DNA of 64,000 nt from Elusimicrobiota bacterium (GTDB lineage: Bacteria; Elusimicrobiota; UBA8919): positions 777,186 to 841,185 of the forward strand of contig JAQUMH010000001.1 of NCBI GenBank assembly GCA_028718185.1, in the 5' to 3' direction. The notes under the pieces are model-generated. The model ran no database searches. It worked only from the letters and a program-made list of their open reading frames with translations, and was not told the DNA's origin. Below are positions 36,177 through 46,009 of this stretch, one piece after another. Position 1 is the stretch's first letter. Every line of letters begins with the position of its first letter. Both the position numbers and the translations under genes were made by a program.

Positions 36177-36542
36177 CTATGGTTCGCCGATTGCACATTT
36201 TACTTCTGACATAATTGTTTCAAGAGGAAGCGGTTTCATTAACAAATTGCAGAATTTTCTATTATTTAAGGAAGGCTGTTGTTTTTTATATTCTTCATAC
36301 GCTGTGTAAACAATTACGTGGATTTCACTATACTTTTCACTTATTAAATCTAACATTACCATTCCTTCAATATCGGTCAATCTCATGTCCAATATTACTA
36401 AGTCAGGTCTTGCAGTTTCTAATAATTTAATAGCACTATCGCCTGATAGTGCTATTTTAACTTCATAACCGGTTTCTTCAAGTACTTCCTTGATTATTTC
36501 AGCTAAACACCTGTCATCATCTACTATAAACACTTTCTTCAT
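36177..36542 (-). CDS. single-domain response regulator (CheY-like)
   Basis: This 121-residue receiver domain has acidic residues in FIVDDDR, the phospho-acceptor Asp in LVILDMRLTDIEG, Thr in VIVYTAYEE and the Lys-Pro in LLMKPLP. It has no output domain and no adjacent kinase. It is a separate transcription unit from the receiver gene at 35414-35815, with its own promoter at 36591-36619. The two proteins share only the receiver fold. Confidence 0.92.
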   Translation of the reverse strand: MKKVFIVDDDRCLAEIIKEVLEETGYEVKIALSGDSAIKLLETARPDLVILDMRLTDIEGMVMLDLISEKYSEIHVIVYTAYEEYKKQQPSLNNRKFCNLLMKPLPLETIMSEVKCAIGEP

Positions 36543-36590
36543 AAATTTTATCTATGCGACAATATTTATTACTTTTACACTTCTAATAAT

Positions 36591-36619
36591 AGTATAACGC
36601 AAGGACAGTTTTTTGTCAA
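36591..36619 (-). promoter_or_regulatory. promoter of the second response regulator
   Basis: On the minus strand TTGACA (36619-36614), a 17-bp spacer and TATACT (36596-36591) give a leader of about 40 nt before the ATG at 36542. Confidence 0.75.
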
Positions 36620-36664
36620 GTACTTTCTTTTGTCCAATATAGTGATAATGTTGTCTTAAATTTT

Positions 36665-37639
36665 TCACCTGTATTTAGGCAAAAATGTAATAGGTTTTAT
36701 ACCTACTTTATGAAACTGCAGCGTCCCTGCTAATATAGCATCTCTACTTGCTTCTAAAATATCTTTGCCATGCGATATCCCTGCACACAGAGCTGCAGTT
36801 ACCTGGTCACCACATCCGGTCTCGTCACATAATTTTGCTTTTTTTACATTGGGAACAGGTATATGTTGCTTAATATTCCCGCAAAACAGATAAGCACCAT
36901 TTTTACCATGTGTAATAAGTATATTATTTATGCCTTTCTTATTAAAACAATCAGCGGCTTTCCCCGCTGTCCTGAAATCTTTGACTTCAACTCCGGTTAA
37001 AATCTTGGTTTCATATTCGTTCGGCTTAATCATGAAAATCTCTTGTGCCAGTAATTCTGTATAATTTTCGTCTTTACTTATTCCTCCGGTATCAAGAATC
37101 ACCCTTATGCCGAAATGTTTTGCTTTCTTAATTGCATATATTGCTGTTTTTAGCGGCAATTCAAGAGACATGGTTAATATACCGTTATTTTTCTTTACGG
37201 AAGTAAAAAGTAATTCAGCATCATCAATATCTTTTGCGAGAAAATCATCGTTTATCCCGGGTAAAACATAAATCTGATTCTGTCCTTTAGTATTTACAGG
37301 AATCAACGCTATCCCGGGATATTTTCGGGTCTCATCAAATTTTAATATTTTTATAAATTCGGTATTTACACCAGCTTTTATAAGAGCATCTACCGGTAAC
37401 CGCCATAAATTGAAAGGATCTTTTGAGGTTTTACCTACCATAGCAACTTTATTTTTCCCGAGCAAGGCGGCAACCATCTGGGCAATATTTCTTGATTTGC
37501 CTCCCGGACCTACTACGAAATTACCTCCAAGTGTTAATTCCCCTGGTTTTAAAAGTTCCTTGATGCCAAGACCGATTATGTCAGTATTTAACCCACCCAA
37601 AACCATAACCTGTAATTTATTTCGATTTTTAGAACTCAT
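36665..37639 (-). CDS. PfkB family carbohydrate/nucleoside kinase
   Basis: This 324-residue ribokinase-fold enzyme has VLGGLNTDIIG and VVGPGGKSRNIAQMVAALLG (substrate side), VILDTGG, MIKPNEYETKILTG, NILITHGKNGAYLF and the catalytic/anion-hole motif DETGCGDQVTAALCAGI (the usual DTxGAGD, here with Cys). Substrate is not predictable. Its start overlaps the end of the ADP-ribosylglycohydrolase gene by 11 bp. Such pairs often hydrolyse a riboside and then phosphorylate the freed sugar, which is the likely logic here. Confidence 0.88.
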   Translation of the reverse strand: MSSKNRNKLQVMVLGGLNTDIIGLGIKELLKPGELTLGGNFVVGPGGKSRNIAQMVAALLGKNKVAMVGKTSKDPFNLWRLPVDALIKAGVNTEFIKILKFDETRKYPGIALIPVNTKGQNQIYVLPGINDDFLAKDIDDAELLFTSVKKNNGILTMSLELPLKTAIYAIKKAKHFGIRVILDTGGISKDENYTELLAQEIFMIKPNEYETKILTGVEVKDFRTAGKAADCFNKKGINNILITHGKNGAYLFCGNIKQHIPVPNVKKAKLCDETGCGDQVTAALCAGISHGKDILEASRDAILAGTLQFHKVGIKPITFLPKYR

Positions 37640-38915
37640 TTTTGTATAATTGGAAACCTTCTTTGGCTATTTTGGAAATTTTCACACTATTATACCCGGA
37701 TATTCCTGTTTCAAGTGTATCGTTTAACGGCTCTATCCACTTTTTTGGTAACTTCTTCGCCCCTAATATCATACCAACAATAGAACCAACTGTCGCCCCG
37801 TTACAGTCTGTATCAAAACATGCCTGTACAGCACGGCAAATTGATTTTTCAAAGTCGCCTTCGCCCCACAACAAACCAAGCACTACTACCTGAGCGTTAC
37901 TGATTGTATGACACCAGTGATGCGGGTTGTTTTCATCCCAGCGTTTATGAATACGGGAAATAGCTTCTTCAAAATCAATACCTTCTTCATGCCATTTCAT
38001 AACATCAGAAATACCTTCACTTAAACGGGACTTTGCAGGTATCTCACTCAACCCAATCTTTATTATTTTCTTTATATCACTTTCAACTGCAGATGCCGCT
38101 AACATGGCCGCTACCCACATCTCGCCGTATATCCCATTCTTTATATGGCTTATACTTGCATCACGCCATGCATATTCAGCTGCTAACTCCGGGTTCCCTA
38201 AAGCATAATAACCAAAAAAATCTGCACGGATTTGTGCACCTATCCATTCACGGTATGGATTGCGAAATATAGCTGATTGCGGTGGCTGGATAAGATTTAC
38301 TAAATTTTTATATGTAACCCGTTCTGCTGAATATGTATGTAAAATAGGCATGTTCGTCATCCAAAATCTTGCTACGTTTTCAGGTGTAAAATCTTTTCCG
38401 AATTCTTTTATTATACATATACCGGTTACCGTATAATTTAAATCATCATCTTCCGGCATATGGTCTATCGGTTTATCCGAAGGAAAATAATCCGTTAAGG
38501 GATACCTGTTGAGGTCTTTTAAATGTTTCCACATTTGGGGAGAAAGCCAATGTTCTACCGGCTTCCCCAAAAGACACCCGCTGCAACGCCCCAACCATGC
38601 CCCTAACACTTTATCAAATAATATTTTGTCATTAACTTTGAGAGCTATTTTTCGGGGACCATCCGGTCTTTCTTTTTTAATTCCTTCCAAGTCAGACGGT
38701 TCCAAAAATTTATAACCCGGTTTGGTTGGCAGATTTACTGTCTTGTCCAATAATCGTTGAGCTCTCGTCTGTAAACTTAAATCTTCATCCAAATTGAGTT
38801 TAGATAACTCCTCAAACTCAGAAATAACAGAAGAAATATCTTTCCCTTCATCTTCCACCTGCTCCTGCTCATACTTCAAATCTGAATTCTCAATATACAA
38901 ATATTTCTCTTTCAT
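37629..38915 (-). CDS. ADP-ribosylglycohydrolase family protein
   Basis: This 428-residue enzyme has a family core from about residue 95: LGAWLGRCSGCLLGKPVEHW, the metal-binding PEDDDLNYT and the C-terminal CFDTDCNGATVGSIVGMILGA. The first 90 residues are an acidic extension not usual in the family. Members cleave N- or O-glycosidic bonds to ribose (ADP-ribosyl-protein or nucleosides). Coupling with the PfkB gene (11-bp overlap) argues for nucleoside or ribosyl-compound breakdown rather than protein de-ADP-ribosylation. It lies 11 bp after pflA in one operon. Confidence 0.88.
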   Translation of the reverse strand: MKEKYLYIENSDLKYEQEQVEDEGKDISSVISEFEELSKLNLDEDLSLQTRAQRLLDKTVNLPTKPGYKFLEPSDLEGIKKERPDGPRKIALKVNDKILFDKVLGAWLGRCSGCLLGKPVEHWLSPQMWKHLKDLNRYPLTDYFPSDKPIDHMPEDDDLNYTVTGICIIKEFGKDFTPENVARFWMTNMPILHTYSAERVTYKNLVNLIQPPQSAIFRNPYREWIGAQIRADFFGYYALGNPELAAEYAWRDASISHIKNGIYGEMWVAAMLAASAVESDIKKIIKIGLSEIPAKSRLSEGISDVMKWHEEGIDFEEAISRIHKRWDENNPHHWCHTISNAQVVVLGLLWGEGDFEKSICRAVQACFDTDCNGATVGSIVGMILGAKKLPKKWIEPLNDTLETGISGYNSVKISKIAKEGFQLYKNEF

Positions 38916-38926
38916 AAATCCTCTTT

Positions 38927-39667
38927 TTATTTTTTTAACGGTTCATTATATTCTTTGTCAAAAATGGATTTCAATCTTTTTAGTTTATCAATGTTCATTT
39001 CAGGAATGTTTTTGAGCGGGTATTTCATTTTTAATTTTCCCCATTTTCCAATACCCATTGTATGATACCCGAGAAGTTCAATCTTTTTTACTATTTTGCT
39101 GTCTTTTACGGTTTGTTTAATCAACCTTGCCAGTTTTATTATATCAGAATCACTGTCGTTGGCAGACGGGATAACAACATTTCTTATCCAGACCGGAATA
39201 TTATTTTTACAAAGATATTTTAGAAATGCTATAGTATTATTAAGGGATTTACCTGTAAGCTTTTTGTGCTTCGTTTCATTCCAGTGTTTTATATCAAGTA
39301 TTACAAGATCGGTATAAAGCAGACATTTTTTTACTGCATCATTGAGATAAAAACCATTTGTATCAATTGCAATATTTACATTCTTCTCTTTTAAAATCTT
39401 CAGTATTTCAAGCAAAAAATCGGGTTGGACTAAAGGTTCTCCTCCCGAAAAAGTCACTCCGCCTTTCTTTCCAAAATACTGCTTATATTGAAGCAACTTA
39501 CCGGCTATTTCACTGCTTTCAGAGAGCGTTCCCGATAGCAAGTCCCAGGTATCCGGATTATGACAGTACCCGCAACGCATATTACAACCCTGCATGAAAA
39601 GTATAACTCTCAAGCCGGGACCGTCAAGCGTTCCTAATGTTTCAATTGAGTGAACTTTCCCTCGCAT
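38927..39667 (-). CDS. pflA: pyruvate formate-lyase activating enzyme
   Basis: This 246-residue radical SAM enzyme installs the glycyl radical on PFL. The 4Fe-4S motif is GCNMRCGYC (Cys28, 32, 35), preceded by [20 protein letters not shown]. Then come [37 protein letters not shown] and [13 protein letters not shown]. Its start lies 34 bp inside pflB. There are no extra ferredoxin-type clusters, so it is the PflA type rather than an activase of other glycyl radical enzymes. Confidence 0.94.
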   Translation of the reverse strand: MRGKVHSIETLGTLDGPGLRVILFMQGCNMRCGYCHNPDTWDLLSGTLSESSEIAGKLLQYKQYFGKKGGVTFSGGEPLVQPDFLLEILKILKEKNVNIAIDTNGFYLNDAVKKCLLYTDLVILDIKHWNETKHKKLTGKSLNNTIAFLKYLCKNNIPVWIRNVVIPSANDSDSDIIKLARLIKQTVKDSKIVKKIELLGYHTMGIGKWGKLKMKYPLKNIPEMNIDKLKRLKSIFDKEYNEPLKK

Positions 39668-41895
39668 ATGCTTTTATGAAATGTGCGTTCTATTACTTCT
39701 TTCTGCTGTTCTTTATTTAATTTATTGAAATTTACTGCGTAACCTGAAACTCTTATTGTAAGATTCGGATATTTGTGCGGGTTTGCCATTGCATCCAGCA
39801 GCTGCTCTTTGTTTAAAACATTGACGTTAAGATGATGTCCGTCTGTCAGAAAATAGCCGTTTATCACGTCCACGAGATTGGGAATCTGCTCCCGCAAAGA
39901 TTTCCCTAATATGTCAGGTATTATTGAGAATGTGTTCGAGATACCGTCGCGACAGCAGGAATAAGGGATTTTTGCTACTGAATTTAGTGACGCAAGTGCA
40001 CCCATTATATCGCGGTTATGCATGGGATTCGCTCCGGGCGCAAAGGGTTCTCCTTTTTTTCTTCCGTCAGGAGTAGAACCGGTTATTTTGCCGTATACTA
40101 TGTTTGAAGTGATAGTCAAAATTGATAAAGTATGTTTTGAATTCCTGTATGCAGGAGTTTTTTTAAGACTTTTCATAAATTCCGATACGAGTTGGCTTGC
40201 AATAACATCAACCCTATTATCATCGTTGCCGAACTTCGGGAAATTTCCTTTTATTTCAAAATCTACTACCAGCCCGCGTTTATTTTTTATAGGTTTGACT
40301 TTTGCATATTTTATGGCGCTTAACGAATCCACGGTAACTGATAAGCCTGCAATACCAAATGCCATAAACCTTTCAACATTTGTTTCATGAAGAGCCATCT
40401 GGATTTTTTCATACGCGTATTTGTCATGCATGGAATGGATTACGTTCATAGTATTAACATAAAGACGGCATAGCCACTCCCTATAGAAAGAGTAACGCTT
40501 CATTACCCATTTATAATCAAGATATGAACCTTTAAAAATATCCGTCACGGGACCAACCTGTTCACCAGTAACTTCATCTTTTCCGCCGTTAATCGCCATA
40601 AGCAGAACTTTAGGAAGGTTGCACCTCGCCCCGAAAAACTGCATCTGTTTTCCTATCTTCATTGCGGAAACACAGCAGGAAATTCCGTAATCATCACCGT
40701 AAATAGACCGCATCAAGTCATCGTTTTCATATTGTATGGAATTAGTTTCTATTGAAATCCCGGCACAGTAGTTTTTAAATTTCACGGGGAGTTTGTCCGA
40801 CCACAATACGGTAAGATTAGGTTCTGCAGACGGACCAAGATTATTAAGAGTGTGCAGCATCCTGAAAGATGTTTTTGTTACAAGCGACTTTCCTGACATG
40901 CTCATGCCCCCGATTGATTCGGTTATCCAGAGAGGGTCACCTGCAAAAAGTTCGTTATATTCCGGGGTGCGCAGATGCCTTGCTACCCTTAATTTAATTA
41001 CAAAATCATCCAGCATTTCCTGTATGCCAGTTTCAGTAATAGTTTTTTCATAAAGATCTCTTTCAAAATATATATCAAGAAAAGAACTGACCCTGCCGAG
41101 AGACATAGCTGCGCCATTTTGTTCTTTTATGGCACCCAGATATGCGAAGTACAGCCACTGAACAGCTTCTCTTGAATTAACAGCAGGTTTGGAAATATCA
41201 AAACCGTACAATTTTGCCATCTCTTTCAATTTGTGAAGGAAACTAATCTGTCTATAAAGTTCTTCTATCAATTTTATATTTTCTTCACTCATATTTAATC
41301 CGCTTATTTTCTGTTTATCTATCTCTTTCTGTTTTATCAGATAATCAACCCCGTAAAGAGAAACCCTCCTGTAGTCGCCTATCAATCTGCCTCTCCCGTA
41401 AGCGTCAGGAAGACCTGTTATTATTCCCGACTTGCGGGCTTTTTTCATCTCTTCGCTATACGCCCTGTAGACGCCGTCGTTATGGGTTGTCCTGTATGAA
41501 AAATATTCTTCGATTTTTTTATTGAGTTTATATCCGTATGCTTTGCATGCAGCCCGGACAGTTCTTATACCGCCAAAAGGGTTTACCGCTCTAACAAGAG
41601 GTTTTGATGTTTGAATGCCAACGATTATCTCGTGTTTTTTATCTATATATCCGGGTTTGTATGTGAGCAACGATGATACTGTCTGGGTATCTATTCCAAG
41701 CACACCGCCATTGGCTTTCTCTTTTGCAATAAGTTTTTGAATTTTATCGTTTAACCTTAGCGTTCTTGAAGTCGGTTCGGAAAGAAAAGATTCATTACCC
41801 GTATAAGGTTTATAATTTTTTTGAATAAAATCCCGGACATCAATTGATTTTTGCCAGACACCGCTATTAAAACCTCTCCACGCATTAGTATTCAT
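39634..41895 (-). CDS. pflB: pyruvate formate-lyase (formate C-acetyltransferase)
   Basis: This 753-residue glycyl radical enzyme makes acetyl-CoA and formate from pyruvate. The paired catalytic cysteines are in [12 protein letters not shown] (Cys407-408), which is specific to true PFL. The radical glycine is in [10 protein letters not shown] (about Gly718). [22 protein letters not shown] and [13 protein letters not shown] are also typical. It heads a tight four-gene operon with pflA, the ADP-ribosylglycohydrolase and the PfkB kinase. It marks an anaerobic fermentative lifestyle, as PFL is destroyed by oxygen. Confidence 0.96.
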   Translation of the reverse strand: MNTNAWRGFNSGVWQKSIDVRDFIQKNYKPYTGNESFLSEPTSRTLRLNDKIQKLIAKEKANGGVLGIDTQTVSSLLTYKPGYIDKKHEIIVGIQTSKPLVRAVNPFGGIRTVRAACKAYGYKLNKKIEEYFSYRTTHNDGVYRAYSEEMKKARKSGIITGLPDAYGRGRLIGDYRRVSLYGVDYLIKQKEIDKQKISGLNMSEENIKLIEELYRQISFLHKLKEMAKLYGFDISKPAVNSREAVQWLYFAYLGAIKEQNGAAMSLGRVSSFLDIYFERDLYEKTITETGIQEMLDDFVIKLRVARHLRTPEYNELFAGDPLWITESIGGMSMSGKSLVTKTSFRMLHTLNNLGPSAEPNLTVLWSDKLPVKFKNYCAGISIETNSIQYENDDLMRSIYGDDYGISCCVSAMKIGKQMQFFGARCNLPKVLLMAINGGKDEVTGEQVGPVTDIFKGSYLDYKWVMKRYSFYREWLCRLYVNTMNVIHSMHDKYAYEKIQMALHETNVERFMAFGIAGLSVTVDSLSAIKYAKVKPIKNKRGLVVDFEIKGNFPKFGNDDNRVDVIASQLVSEFMKSLKKTPAYRNSKHTLSILTITSNIVYGKITGSTPDGRKKGEPFAPGANPMHNRDIMGALASLNSVAKIPYSCCRDGISNTFSIIPDILGKSLREQIPNLVDVINGYFLTDGHHLNVNVLNKEQLLDAMANPHKYPNLTIRVSGYAVNFNKLNKEQQKEVIERTFHKSICEGKFTQLKH

Positions 41896-41936
41896 AATAA
41901 TTCCCTTTTATTTTTTTGAACAAGATTTCTATTAAA

Positions 41937-42185
41937 TCATAGAGAAGTCAATTCAGTCAACTCCCCTGCCCCTTCACATTCAGTCCATAATTCCCTTGCA
42001 AGTAAAAGAAATAACAATAATCCTATAGCCCATATAAATATAATGGTTCCAAGACTAAATATAAAATAACTTATAGTAGGCCAGTGATTCGCCGAAAAGA
42101 ATATTAGCATTGGTATGGTAGCAAATATCATTATTAAAATATATTTTATTTGGACTGCCCCAGCTGATTTTATACCAGCAACCAA
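41937..42185 (-). CDS. small membrane protein, 5' end replaced by the IS3 end
   Basis: This 82-residue frame has two hydrophobic segments (IKYILIMIFATIPMLIFF and YFIFSLGTIIFIWAIGLLLF) and an acidic tail. The first 12 codons lie inside the insertion sequence, whose end is at 42151. Removing the IS and one ATT duplicate joins the frame to about 11 upstream codons, so the original protein was about this size, or began at the internal Met (MIFATIPM). The IS may have cut it from its promoter. No function is recognised. Confidence 0.45.
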   Translation of the reverse strand: MVAGIKSAGAVQIKYILIMIFATIPMLIFFSANHWPTISYFIFSLGTIIFIWAIGLLLFLLLARELWTECEGAGELTELTSL

Positions 42186-43007
42186 CTACTTTTTAGTTGG
42201 TTTAGCCTTCCAGTTTTCATAAAACTTCGAAGGCCTTATCATCCCCAAGGCACTATGCGGCGCCCTGATATTGTAATCCTCAATCCATTTTACTACATTT
42301 TCCGTAATATTGTCAAAACTCATAATTACACTCTGATACACATAATCTCGTTTTAGACTTTTGAAAAACGACTCAGATATACCATTACTCTCGGGACTTC
42401 TTATCGGTGTATTACATACCGTAAGACCTGCTCTTTCAAGAAATTTTCTGAATCCTTTTTCAATAAACTCAGAACCGTTATCGCTTAAAAACTCAAGATT
42501 ACCTTTTGCCGGTACATTCTCGCAGCCAAATCTTTTTTTTAACGCTTCTTTTACCACTTCAATGAGAGTATTACCTGTTATACTTTTAGCCCATTTATAT
42601 GCGATTATCTGCCTGTCCGCACAGTCTATCACTATTGCCAGTCGCCCTTTATCACCATTCCACGCTTTTATTACAGTTATGTCTGATGACCAGCGAGTAT
42701 TTGACTCAGCTACCGATACAACGCCTTCATGTATCCTGCCTTTCCTTAAACGCTTTTGCCTGTTCGTGCTTAACCACAGGTTCAACGCCATATACCGATT
42801 TACTGTCTTAGAATTGCACCTCGGTCCTATCAACTTTAGAATCGCATGTATCCTACGATAACCATATGTCGCAGGTCTTAAATGCACTAACTTTTTTATC
42901 ATTTCTAAGACTTCTGGCCGTTTTATCTTTGGTGTTTTGTCTCTTGCCCTGGCTTTGTAGTAATACCATCGCTGTGTCTTATTAAATGTAATTAATACTC
43001 TTCTCAA
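42186..43007 (-). CDS. IS3-family transposase OrfB (DDE catalytic part)
   Basis: This 273-residue frame carries the integrase-like core: SSDITVIKAWNG (first Asp), FLSDNGSEFIEKGFRKFLE (second Asp) and SPESNGISESFFKSLKRDYV (Glu), preceded by the HTH_21-type YGYRRIHAILK region. The listed start is a TTG. The frame stays open a few codons upstream and overlaps the end of orfA in the -1 frame, so an OrfAB fusion by frameshifting near GAGGAGAAATAAGGG, or reinitiation there, is likely. Confidence 0.92.
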   Translation of the reverse strand: MRRVLITFNKTQRWYYYKARARDKTPKIKRPEVLEMIKKLVHLRPATYGYRRIHAILKLIGPRCNSKTVNRYMALNLWLSTNRQKRLRKGRIHEGVVSVAESNTRWSSDITVIKAWNGDKGRLAIVIDCADRQIIAYKWAKSITGNTLIEVVKEALKKRFGCENVPAKGNLEFLSDNGSEFIEKGFRKFLERAGLTVCNTPIRSPESNGISESFFKSLKRDYVYQSVIMSFDNITENVVKWIEDYNIRAPHSALGMIRPSKFYENWKAKPTKK

Positions 43008-43036
43008 AGAACAATTGAATATGCCAGCTAATACCC

Positions 43037-43381
43037 TTATTTCTCCTCGGGTAACTTTAGCCCCTTCATTTCTAAACTTTTTTTTAAGATATCTGTCTCT
43101 AACGTCTTGCGTCCTAAAGCTCGCTCTAATTCTTCTATCTTCTTTAAGGCGGATACATACATACTTTTCGATATTACTTCGCCATCTTGTCCCAATCCTT
43201 CCTTTCCCATGCTCTCAAATCTCCTCTTCCATTGATAAATCATATTTGCATGGATGTTGTATTTCCGGCTGAGCTCATTTACGTTTACTCCAGACTCAAA
43301 TTCCTTTACTATATTTATCTTCTGTTCCTTACTCCATTTCCTTTTACCATCTTTTCTTACTTCAACTGTCATTCCTTCCAT
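43037..43381 (-). CDS. IS3-family transposase OrfA (DNA-binding part)
   Basis: This 114-residue protein has a helix-turn-helix (WSKEQKINIVKEFESGVNV, ELSRKYNIHANMIYQWKRR) followed by a leucine-zipper-like helix (ALKKIEELERALGRKTLETDIL). This is the standard OrfA layout for multimerisation and end binding. It ends in KLPEEK, immediately before the orfB frame. Confidence 0.92.
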   Translation of the reverse strand: MEGMTVEVRKDGKRKWSKEQKINIVKEFESGVNVNELSRKYNIHANMIYQWKRRFESMGKEGLGQDGEVISKSMYVSALKKIEELERALGRKTLETDILKKSLEMKGLKLPEEK

Positions 43382-43609
43382 ACCAGTACCCCCCTTATAT
43401 TATACTACTTTTACTGGTATACTTCTCTTCTGGGGCACACCAATTTCTCCTAAAAAACATGAGAGTTCCAATAATTTGCACTAAATTCAAATACATAATT
43501 TCTGTTCAAATCTTGAGGAATGAGATGAAATCCAAATATAAAGACTTATTGCAAAAATCAATACAATCCTTGTATAAAAACTAATAACATCTTCCCATTT
43601 TCCAAACCA

Positions 43610-44611
43610 TTACTCAATTCTATACCTTTTTAAAGCGGCGGAAAGGACTTTGCAGACTATTTCTTCGTAGGTAATGCCGATGGCTTTGGCTATTAGCGGG
43701 AAAACATCTATTTTTCCTAAGTTGGGAAGCGGGTTTAATTCTAAAAAATACGGGGTGTCGTTTTCATCAACGCGGAAATCTATTCTTCCAAAATCTTTTA
43801 TACCGAGCGCTTTGTAAGAATTTAATGCAACCTCTTTTAATTTTTCGTTAAGCTTATTTGGGATTTCGGCAGGACAGACATACCTTATATCATCGTTTAT
43901 GACACGGTCGTGGGTGTAAAAATCGTCGCCGAGATATTGTTTTCCTTTTATTGTTATCTGAACAGGCGGTAGAACTTCCGGGGGGTTATTTTCAATTACG
44001 GCGACCGTAAATTCGGTGCCTGTTATAAACTCTTCAATAAGTGCAGGCTGGTTGTATTTTTCAATAAGCCATTTTGTTCTTTTTACAACATCTTTAAAAT
44101 TCCTGGCAATAGATTCCGGTGAAATCCCCTTTGATGTTCCCTCTTCTGACGGTTTTATTATAACCGGATACTTTAAATGGAATTCTTTTTCATCAAGCTG
44201 TTCAATTTTTTCTATTTCCAGAAATTTCGGGGTTAATACTCCATAATGCGAAACAATCATTTTAGCTACTGCTTTATCAAGCGTTAGCCCCATTGTTAAA
44301 GCGTCACTGCCGGAATATGGAATATCATAAAGTTCAAGAATGGTAGGAACTTGTGATTCGCGGTTTCTGCCTTTAATGCCTTCGGCGATATTAAAAATGA
44401 TGTCCCATCTTTTACCTTGTGCAATTTTTTCAAGCAGAACGGATATCCTGCCTATTCTTTCAACTTCATGACCGCTACTTTTTAAAGATTTTTCTATTTC
44501 AGAGATTGTCTCTTCAGAATCAAATTCCGCGTATTTATCCGGTGAGTCTGTAGGCAGGAGATTATAATCTGCTTTAGCATCGTATGTAAAACCAATTTTT
44601 AATTTCTTCAT
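43610..44611 (-). CDS. D-alanine--D-alanine ligase family ATP-grasp protein
   Basis: This 333-residue ATP-grasp ligase has IIFNIAEGIKGRNRESQVP, YSGSDALTMGLTLDKAVAKM, YPVIIKPSEEGTSKGIS, LIEEFITGTEFTVAVI and the C-terminal metal site FGRIDFRVDENDTPYFLELNPLP. The wording matches Ddl-like ligases (EG..GRN.ESQ, then SG.D...M..DK). It is somewhat divergent from housekeeping Ddl, and no mur genes are adjacent, so it could be a Ddl paralogue for another dipeptide. It stands alone downstream of the IS3 element and converges with nothing obvious. Confidence 0.85.
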   Translation of the reverse strand: MKKLKIGFTYDAKADYNLLPTDSPDKYAEFDSEETISEIEKSLKSSGHEVERIGRISVLLEKIAQGKRWDIIFNIAEGIKGRNRESQVPTILELYDIPYSGSDALTMGLTLDKAVAKMIVSHYGVLTPKFLEIEKIEQLDEKEFHLKYPVIIKPSEEGTSKGISPESIARNFKDVVKRTKWLIEKYNQPALIEEFITGTEFTVAVIENNPPEVLPPVQITIKGKQYLGDDFYTHDRVINDDIRYVCPAEIPNKLNEKLKEVALNSYKALGIKDFGRIDFRVDENDTPYFLELNPLPNLGKIDVFPLIAKAIGITYEEIVCKVLSAALKRYRIE

Positions 44612-44619
44612 GGGAACGC

Positions 44620-44667
44620 TGATTGCCGCTGATTAAATATTAAAACGCTGATGACTGCGGATAAACC
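44620..44667. repeat. GCTGATTGCCGCTGATTA word repeats
   Basis: ACGCTGATTGCCGCTGATTA and ACGCTGATGACTGCGG are variants of the CTGATTAC family found at 3587-3722, 9133-9189 and 35112-35205. Confidence 0.5.
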
Positions 44668-44711
44668 CTAAAAACCCTACAACTCAGTCAGACCAAAAAA
44701 TTTATAATTTT

Positions 44712-44761
44712 CCCCTCATCTTTCATCTTCTCCCCTGAGGGGAGAAGAAAGAGTTGAGGGG
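44712..44761. repeat. 50-bp palindrome CCCCTCATC...GAGGGG
   Basis: CCCCTCATCTTTCATCTTCT, then CCCCTGAGGGG and AGAAGAAAGAGTTGAGGGG, form a near-complete inverted repeat. A copy differing at a single base in the centre lies at 56770-56819. Confidence 0.85.
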
Positions 44762-44769
44762 GGACTCCA

Positions 44770-45963
44770 TTACTCCATTACTTTTTTTGCGAAGGTTTTT
44801 CCGAATTCAAAACAGTTTTTTGTGTCCTCTTCTGAGGGTGTATATTTTGCTGATATGGGAGGGAGGACTACTTCTATACCGCTTTCTTTTAATGTATTTT
44901 CAATAATTTTTACTGATTCTCCGCTCCAACCGAATGAACCAAAAGACGCGCCAATGCGGTTTTTTATTTTAAGTCCTTTTATAAAATCAAGAAAACCTGC
45001 TATATTAGGAAGTATGTTATTGTCGTGGGTTGACGAACCGACGAGTATTCCCTTAGAATTGAAAATCTCTTTCATAATTTCAGTCCTGTCGGAAACACTT
45101 ACATTGTATAATTTTGCCTCTGCACCGCCTGTTTTTAATCCTTCTAAAATTGCTTTTGCCATTTTTTCAGTAGCATTCCACATTGTTTCGTACACAATTA
45201 ACACACTTTTCTTGAGAGGCAGTCCTTTTGCCCAGTTAACATATGCATTTACAATTTTCATCGGGTCTTTACGCCAGATAATCCCGTGTGAAGGTGCAAT
45301 TGTTTTTATTTCAATACCGCTTTTTACAACTTCATCTATTTTTCTAAGAATAATAGGACTGTATGGTATTAAAATGTTGGCATAATATTTTGCCGCCTCA
45401 TCCATAAGCGAACATTCATCTACTTCATCGTCAAATCTCTCGGTTGTCGCATAATGCTGCCCGAAAGCGTCATTCGGGAGCAGGAGTTTTTCTTCGGGGA
45501 TATAAGTAAACATACTATCAGGCCAGTGAATCATAGGTGCTTCCAAAAATTTTAATGTCCTGCTGCCAAGCGATATAGTATCTCCTGTCTTAACAACCTG
45601 AAAATCCCAATTTTCGTAATAATGTCTGTAAAGTCCTTCTTTGCATTTAGCAGTTCCAACAACTTTTGCATTTTTAGCTAACTTCATTATATCAGGAAGA
45701 GCACCGGAATGGTCAGTCTCAACGTGATTGGCGATAATATAGTCAATTTTAGCAGGGTCAATAATTTCTTTTATTTTCTCAATCATGTCACCTGAAAAAG
45801 AACCTAAAACAGTATCAACCAGTGCAATTTTTTTATCAATAATCAAATAGGCGTTATAAGTTGAACCTCTTTTCGTAGTATAAGTATAACCGTGAAAATT
45901 ACGCACGTTCCAGTCAACAACCCCAACCCAAAAAATATCCTTAGCAATTTCAATTTTTTTCAT
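44770..45963 (-). CDS. flavodiiron protein (A-type flavoprotein, O2/NO reductase)
   Basis: This 397-residue enzyme has an N-terminal metallo-beta-lactamase-fold domain with the diiron ligands in NHVETDHSGALPDI (H80, E82, D84, H85), further ligands in the region of DAFGQHY and APSHGIIW, and GSTYNAYLI at the start. The C-terminal flavodoxin domain begins about residue 255 (VLIVYETMWNATEKMAKAI). There is no rubredoxin fusion. It reduces oxygen (or nitric oxide) to protect an anaerobe. It follows the rimP-nusA-infB cluster by about 160 bp of repeats. Confidence 0.94.
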   Translation of the reverse strand: MKKIEIAKDIFWVGVVDWNVRNFHGYTYTTKRGSTYNAYLIIDKKIALVDTVLGSFSGDMIEKIKEIIDPAKIDYIIANHVETDHSGALPDIMKLAKNAKVVGTAKCKEGLYRHYYENWDFQVVKTGDTISLGSRTLKFLEAPMIHWPDSMFTYIPEEKLLLPNDAFGQHYATTERFDDEVDECSLMDEAAKYYANILIPYSPIILRKIDEVVKSGIEIKTIAPSHGIIWRKDPMKIVNAYVNWAKGLPLKKSVLIVYETMWNATEKMAKAILEGLKTGGAEAKLYNVSVSDRTEIMKEIFNSKGILVGSSTHDNNILPNIAGFLDFIKGLKIKNRIGASFGSFGWSGESVKIIENTLKESGIEVVLPPISAKYTPSEEDTKNCFEFGKTFAKKVME

Positions 45964-46009
45964 AAAATAAGCGCCTTCATCGCAAAATTAAACAGATAAC
46001 TTAAATCGG

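Larger units (their letters stand above)
42151..43442 (-). mobile_element. IS3-family insertion sequence, 1292 bp
   Basis: The terminal inverted repeats TGGACTGCCCCAG (left, 42151) and TGGTGTGCCCCAG (right, complement ending at 43442) extend with matching TATACCAG about 22 bp in. ATT flanks both ends as a 3-bp target duplication. Two overlapping-type reading frames, orfA and orfB, lie on the minus strand as in other IS3 elements. Both frames look intact, so the element may be active. Confidence 0.92.
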
